Shown: positions 58,657 to 64,000 of the stretch, one piece after another
How positions within the stretch are numbered: the first letter of the stretch is position 1
Layout of the letters: each line of letters starts with the position of its first letter
Assembly (NCBI RefSeq): GCF_023065955.2
Contig: NW_026622863.1
Span: 43,878,177-43,942,176 of the forward strand
Origin: Ursus arctos
Lineage: Eukaryota > Chordata > Mammalia > Carnivora > Ursidae
DNA length: 64,000 bases
Direction of reading: 5' to 3'
Translations under genes and position numbers: made by a program
Notes under the pieces: generated by a model
The model's database searches: none
What the model was told of the DNA's origin: nothing
Seen by the model: the letters and a program-made list of their open reading frames with translations, nothing else

Positions 58657-58853
58657 GTTTTTTTTTTTAAGATTTTATTTATTTGTTTGACAGAGAGACA
58701 GCCAGCGAGAGAGGGAACACAAGCAGGGGAGTGGGAGAGGAAGAAGCAGGCTCCTAGCGGAGAAGCCTGATGTGGGGCTGGATCCCAGAACGCTGGGATC
58801 GTGCCCTGAACCGAAGGCAGACGCTTAACGACTGCGCCCACCCAGGGCGCCCC
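58657..58853 (-). mobile_element. CAN-SINE (SINEC), young
   Basis: TTAAGATTTTATTTATTTGT, AACACAAGCAGGGGAGTGGG and CACCCAGGGCGCCCC. Flanked by CAGAGGGAAACAAGTTTTG and CAGAGGGAACAAGCTTTG. Confidence 0.93.
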
Positions 58854-59574
58854 ACAGAGGGAACAAGCTTTGACCATAAAAACAGAAGCGCGTGAAGTTC
58901 TGTTTGCAGCTACCTTAGACTTGGGAAAGTTCTGGGCCTCTTTAATAAACAACCACAAAGCAATGCTTGCCAAATACGGCCTGCTCTAGGGCCACAGGGT
59001 TAGCTAGGAGACAACTTTCTTGCCTAAAAATAAGTGCATGTTCCTATCATACATTCCAAGCATTGTTTAAACATGAGACTTCTGGGTAGCCATTCAGGCT
59101 TTGTGGGTTCAGTGATGTCAGCATGTGGGCAGTTTGGGGAGCTTGCTCCCCATTTTGGGATTGGCCAGTGACCACCAAGGAAATCAGATGACCAAATGCA
59201 AACCATCTTCCATCTAGTTTCTATATGTTCTTGGTCTATTCATAGGCTGGTGGGGGAGAAAAGAGAGCAAGCATGTAAGTAAAACAAGGTAGTTTCAGAT
59301 AGGATGGTGTGGTGTGGTGTGAATTAAATGACAGTAATCCCTAGCGTGTTACCCTGTGCTTAATGCTATTCTAAGTGTTCTACCTGGACTGACTTGTGTC
59401 ATCCTGTGAGGTAGGTGTTGTTACCTTTACAGGACAGGTGCAGAAATGGATCCATGGTAGTTTTAAGTCATTTGCCCAAGTGACAGTGCCAACATTTGAA
59501 CCTGGAAGGTCTGGGTTTTGAGCCTGTGCTCTCAGATCTACATATACTACAGTCTGGTGATTGGGAATGGCTTG

Positions 59575-59840
59575 GAGGGTGGTGGATGAGGGGAGCAGGG
59601 TGCAGTGCAGGTACTTTAGATCAAGAGGAAGATCTTGGAAGACAGGACATTTGAATTATTCCTTAAGGGATGAGAAAGAGGGAGCCAAGAGAGCACTGTG
59701 GGGAGGCTGTTCCCAAGCAGCGGAGAAGAAAGTGTGGAGGCCATGAGGAGCAGAAAGAAGACCAGAGTGGCCAGAACAGGGCATGTAGAAAAGATCCCAG
59801 CCAGATCTCTTAGAGCTTTTTCATGGGAAATGGTGATGAG
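59575..59840 (-). repeat. L2 relic
   Basis: Antisense L2: GACAGGACATTTGAATTATT, GAGGCTGTTCCCAAGCAGCG and AGAAAAGATCCCAGCCAGAT. Confidence 0.6.
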
Positions 59841-60261
59841 GCCTAGAGTCTGCAAATTCAGTGCCTCTTAGACACCATTAGGCCAGGAACCTCATGCTTC
59901 CAGAACTCTGGCCCTGTAACCCTTGGCTCTCAGGGCCCCTAGACTGGCCAAACCAGAACTGACTTCTAAAGTGGGAATTCTGGGACGATGGAGCATTAAA
60001 CCAAACAAAAGCTTCAATTATCCCTGTGCTCGTAGCTGCAGTAGACACCTGTGTTTGATTAAAGCGTTGGTAACTTTTGAATATGAAGTTTTACAGCACT
60101 GCGGGCTCATATGGCTTTGTAGTGTCTCTCTTCGAGAAACTAACTCTTAGCCTATGAACAAATTCCAGTCCCCTTCCATCCCATCTAAAGGCCACTTGAT
60201 TTATAAAGCATCTTCGGTAAAATGTTGTGGTTCCCTCTTTGAAGTGGGAATCCAGGAGGCC

Positions 60262-60264
<3 letters not shown>

Positions 60265-60293
<29 letters not shown>
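60265..60293. repeat. 29-base poly-T tract
   Basis: Uninterrupted T run with no SINE body beside it; a likely variable homopolymer. Confidence 0.9.
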
Positions 60294-60298
<5 letters not shown>

Positions 60299-63179
60299 GG
60301 CTCTTCTCCTAGGACCTCCCTTTCTCTGTAAATCCCCCTTCCATTTACTCAGTACTTCCCCCTGGTTTCTTGTGGTCAGGTGGAGCTGTGGCTGGCGTGG
60401 TTCAGAGAGACACACATGCAGGCGGATTGAGGCGTTCAGCTTTCCGTAACACCCCCACCCCCCCCCCGAAGCCAGTCCAGTAACCCCGTGGCTTTCATTT
60501 GGCCCATGGCTCCCCATTTGAAGGCACACCTTGTCAGACTAGTTATGTGGCTTTTACTCAGAGAGGGAGGAACAGCCACATGCTCTGGGCTATAGGAAGA
60601 CACTCCTGACTGTGCACACAGCACCCAGCAGGAAGCTAAGTTCACAGATCATAAAGGGTCCACTGTGAACATGGGCTGGCATTCTCTCTGCCCTACCCTC
60701 CATGCGATTCGGCTGCGAAAATCATCCCTGTTGACAGGATCTAAAGGAGCGAATGAGTATGAAGGCGTCTTACTTCAGCTGGAAAGAAGATGGCCAGGTT
60801 TCCATTCTCCTGGCAGCACACCCATGTGAACTTGTTCAGTCTTTTAAGTAGCTGTACAGGAGGGGAGATCAGTGTGTGCGTGTTTATCTTTATCCCCTTA
60901 AATACAAAAATAAAACCTCCCCTTTATAAAACTAATGCAGAGTGGGAAGAAAGTGTATGGCAAATGGAAAATGTGGCCAGTTATATCAAGTCCTACCCCA
61001 CGTTTGGGATACAGCTGTAAGTTTCCACGGTGGGTGGCTTATTATGCATTTATGCCGGGCTGAACCTGCTCCAGGCTCTTCTGCAGATAGAAGAGGCTTT
61101 CTTGTGGCAGGTGGGGGGAGAGCTGTTTCTTTCCATCACACTGTGAATACTTGGAAGGTCTTTTGAAAGCCTTCAGCAGTTGTCACTTGGGTAGCAGAAT
61201 TGGGGGCCGCTGACCAAAGGTGGTCTGCATTTTAGAGCCACCCAGAGTGTTGTGTAACATGAGTTGGGGCTTCACGGGCCCTGGAGTCCAGCACGCAGGT
61301 AGAAACATGACCGCCAGGGCCAGACGACAGCCCTCACTGGGCCCCTCTGCGGAGCGGAGCTCTGCGCCGAGCCTTTGGGGGTATGAAAGAAACCGGAGAC
61401 CCAGTCATGCTCTCCAGGAGCCCACGGAGTAGTCGGGGAGAGAGCAGAGCCATATGAGACTTCTGGAGGACATTAAGCGGCACATCGAAAAGCCCACAGC
61501 ACTGTAGCTGTGTCCCGGGAGAGGAAAGGGGTGAATAAGGGCAGGTGGGGTCAGTCATGGAAACTTTCATAAAGGAGGTGAGTGCGCAGGAGGGGTGGGC
61601 CTTTGCCCCAGCTGCCTGCAGGTTTCTGGGAGAAGCGTTAGGGGTTCTCTGGTGTGCGATTGGACAGTATCCCTTAGATGTCTCTTACGAGCAGTCCTGC
61701 CGACTCCTTCCGCTGATGAGCATTGTCTTCCGGGAGTTTTGCCTTTGAGGCACCATGTTCAGTTATCTTAGCTGTACCTTGGAACCTCTGAATACCAGAC
61801 CTCAGGGTCTGAATCCATAGCCATTCACGGGTCCTGTCACTTTCACAGCTGTTTGTGGGCAGCCAGACCCCTCCCCCCTGTGGGAGTCTGCCCTGACTAG
61901 TCCTTGAGAGGGCGTTTGCTTTCAGCTTGCTGATGGTCCCTTCAGAATGAGCACTGGCTTCAGAAAAAGGAACAGAGAGACTTGCTTCTTAGGTCCAAGA
62001 GTCTCTCCAAGCCTTGTGCCTGTGTCCCCTCCGGATGTGTGATGCTGCCTGGTCCGGATGACCACTTCAAGCTAGGAGAGGCAGTTCTGTATCGAGATCA
62101 CAAATGAATGGGGTTGATTCCTGACAGTCTGGCTGGCTTGGTGGGCCACCGTTAACATGCTTTCCCTGGGATGAGGTAGCCTGCGAGTGTTCCGCCTTGA
62201 AAGTTTATTCTTGCCTGCCAAGCTCTCTTACAGGTGCTATTCTTTTCTTTAAATAAATGCCTTAGAGATGGCTTGTGGCACTTAGAGTTGCCATCCCCAG
62301 AAATACTCCAGAGTGTTTAAAAAAAAAACCCAAAAACAAAAACCAGCAACAGTCCATTCAGGTGCCCATGGCCAAATGTGTCACAAACAGGGCAGTGCCC
62401 TTGATACGCTTTCCCACAATGGACATACTTGAGCTGCACTCCGGCCCCACTGCGAGATGAGGTTCGGGGAGCTGGCCCATGCCTCTTTCTTTGCGTGGTT
62501 TCAGGTTGGGTTTTTCTCCCTTCAGATGATGTCTGAGAGCTGGGGCATCGCTCAGCTCGTGCAAGTGTGTAGTGGATGGAATCATCCAGCAGATCCTGGC
62601 CTCCATCTTTGAGCCGCCCCAGGATCAGTAGGTTTGCCACGGAAGGATTGGTGGGGATGGTGAAGGTGGCAAATGTCACCTGGAATGAGCCAGTTTGTCT
62701 CCTTTTCCAGCTTGTTATGGCTTTGAGGCAGGGTCTGTCTCATTAAGAGGTGCCCTCGCCCTGCTTCTAAAAGGCTGCCATGTTAGGGAGGTGGGCTTCC
62801 TCTGAGGAGAGAACCTGGGGCTCATCGCTCATCAGCTGTAGTTGAAGAATGCTTGCTCTACCCACCTTTTGGGAGGGTTTTCTCGGGGAGAAGTTGCAGA
62901 TCATCCAGGGTCACAGAGTTTCTTGCGCAAACCCAGGCTCTGGGAAGAGGTGCCTGCTCAGCTAGTGGGTTAACTGATAGCAGCCAGCCTACCCAGACGA
63001 CTAGAGGAGGCGGCTCAGATGTCCCTGGGATTCAGGCTGTCTCTTGGCCCCCGCAGCTGCAGCCGGGGAGGGGGTGCTGGGGGTGCTGCGGCTCCTGTGG
63101 GAGGGTGTTTCCTGCACCTCCATCTCCAGGCTTGCTTCTGGCGACAGAGCCGGGAGGCAGTGGAGAGAGTGTGGTGGGA

Positions 63180-63390
63180 AGATCGCCGGAGCACAGCCTT
63201 TAGAGGGAGACAGACCTCGGTGCCTCGCCCATTCCCTCCGCCTCCTGGCTCTGTGACCCTGGCAAGTGGTAGGGGTTACGCCTCGGTGTCCTCCTTTGGA
63301 AAGGGTCGTCATCCTACCTCACAGGGTGCTTCCAGTGTTCGGTGAGATAGTGGATATAAAGCACCTCGCACACTGCTCAATAGATGTAGC
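63180..63390 (+). repeat. MIR relic
   Basis: GGCTCTGTGACCCTGGCAAGT, CTCCTTTGGAAAGGGTCGTC and TGGATATAAAGCACCTCGCA, the MIR order. Confidence 0.65.
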
Positions 63391-63832
63391 TTCTCAGAAT
63401 GATTTCGGTGGCTCGCCAGCCTGCGTCCAGGGGGCTCTGCTGCTGGCCTCTTCTCTTTAAGGGAGTTGACGGGGTCTGCTGAATGGTGCAGCTCAGTGGC
63501 AGGCCAGAACATGTACCCGCTGACATCCTCCCCCAGGGAGCTCTGAACTCTAAAACCTAGACAGCACCTTCAAACACGAAGTCTCTGTCAAGTGGCAGCC
63601 CGCACTTGAGCTGCAGGTGACAGGACCTCTCCCCAGCCTCTGAGTCCATCTGGGCCTCCCCACCCAGGAGGTAGCTTCTTATTTCTGAGTTGGAGTCCTG
63701 GTGTCTGGATGAGCCATAGGCAGTGCTGGCAGGGCTTTTCCATGAGTAGCACAGCTTATTATTCAGTTTGAGATAAGCCCAGGGGCTCATTCCCTGGGTC
63801 CCCTTCTTTCCCTGTCCCCTTCCCACCAAACC

Positions 63833-63855
63833 AAAAAAAAAAAAAAAAAAAAAAA
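63833..63855. repeat. 23-base poly-A tract
   Basis: Homopolymer in ACTN4 intron 1; no mobile-element body is recognisable upstream of it. Confidence 0.85.
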
Positions 63856-64000
63856 TCATTATCCACTCAAGTTAGAAACAACCCACAGCCTCAGGTCACA
63901 CTGCTTTCTCTCAGCTGGTAATGATGTAGAAAGAGGAAGAGCGTCTCACTGATAACCCCAAAAATAACTCTGCAGAAATGCTGTCACACAGGGTGTAGAG

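Overview
This is mammalian nuclear DNA: genes are split into short exons by GT-AG introns, and the introns hold L1, L2 and MIR relics. About fifteen tRNA-derived CAN-SINEs are present. The younger copies have a head reading GGGGCGCCTGGGTGGCTC, a CTC/TCTC-rich body and an AATAAAATCTT tail, and several are flanked by target-site duplications. That SINE type points to a carnivoran. The body sequence is unlike the dog or cat subfamilies I know and fits an arctoid carnivoran (bear or pinniped-like); the exact species is inference.

Layout, left to right. (1) 1-17.06 kb, + strand: the last 17 exons of RYR1, numbered 90-106 by counting back from the known 106-exon gene. They encode 945 residues: an EF-hand-flanking region, the acidic/Ala-Gly-rich divergent region, all membrane helices, the GGGIGDE pore and the C-terminal zinc-binding domain. 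(2) 17.17-32.39 kb, - strand: all of MAP4K1 (HPK1) in 31 coding exons, from N-terminal kinase through a proline-rich middle to the CNH domain. It meets RYR1 tail to tail, with the two AATAAA signals about 135 bp apart. (3) 33.7-44.6 kb, + strand: the complete eight-exon EIF3K gene (218 aa), head to head with MAP4K1. (4) 49.0 kb to the end: the CpG-rich promoter and first coding exon of ACTN4, then 14.5 kb of its first intron. The order RYR1-MAP4K1-EIF3K-ACTN4 is the conserved order of human 19q13.2.

The genes do not form a pathway. RYR1 is the skeletal-muscle Ca2+ release channel, MAP4K1 a haematopoietic kinase that restrains antigen-receptor signalling, EIF3K a subunit of initiation factor eIF3, and ACTN4 an actin cross-linker.

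I found no undescribed system. The most notable observation is a one-base insertion in MAP4K1 exon 20 (24167-24169, + strand ttt). It shifts the frame at residue 491 and brings a TGA in exon 21, removing the CNH domain; every other exon in the window is intact. Assembly error and real allele cannot be told apart here. Other points of interest are inverted SINE pairs in RYR1 and EIF3K introns, a (CT)19 microsatellite serving as the polypyrimidine tract of RYR1 exon 97, and several introns built largely of degenerate short tandem repeats.
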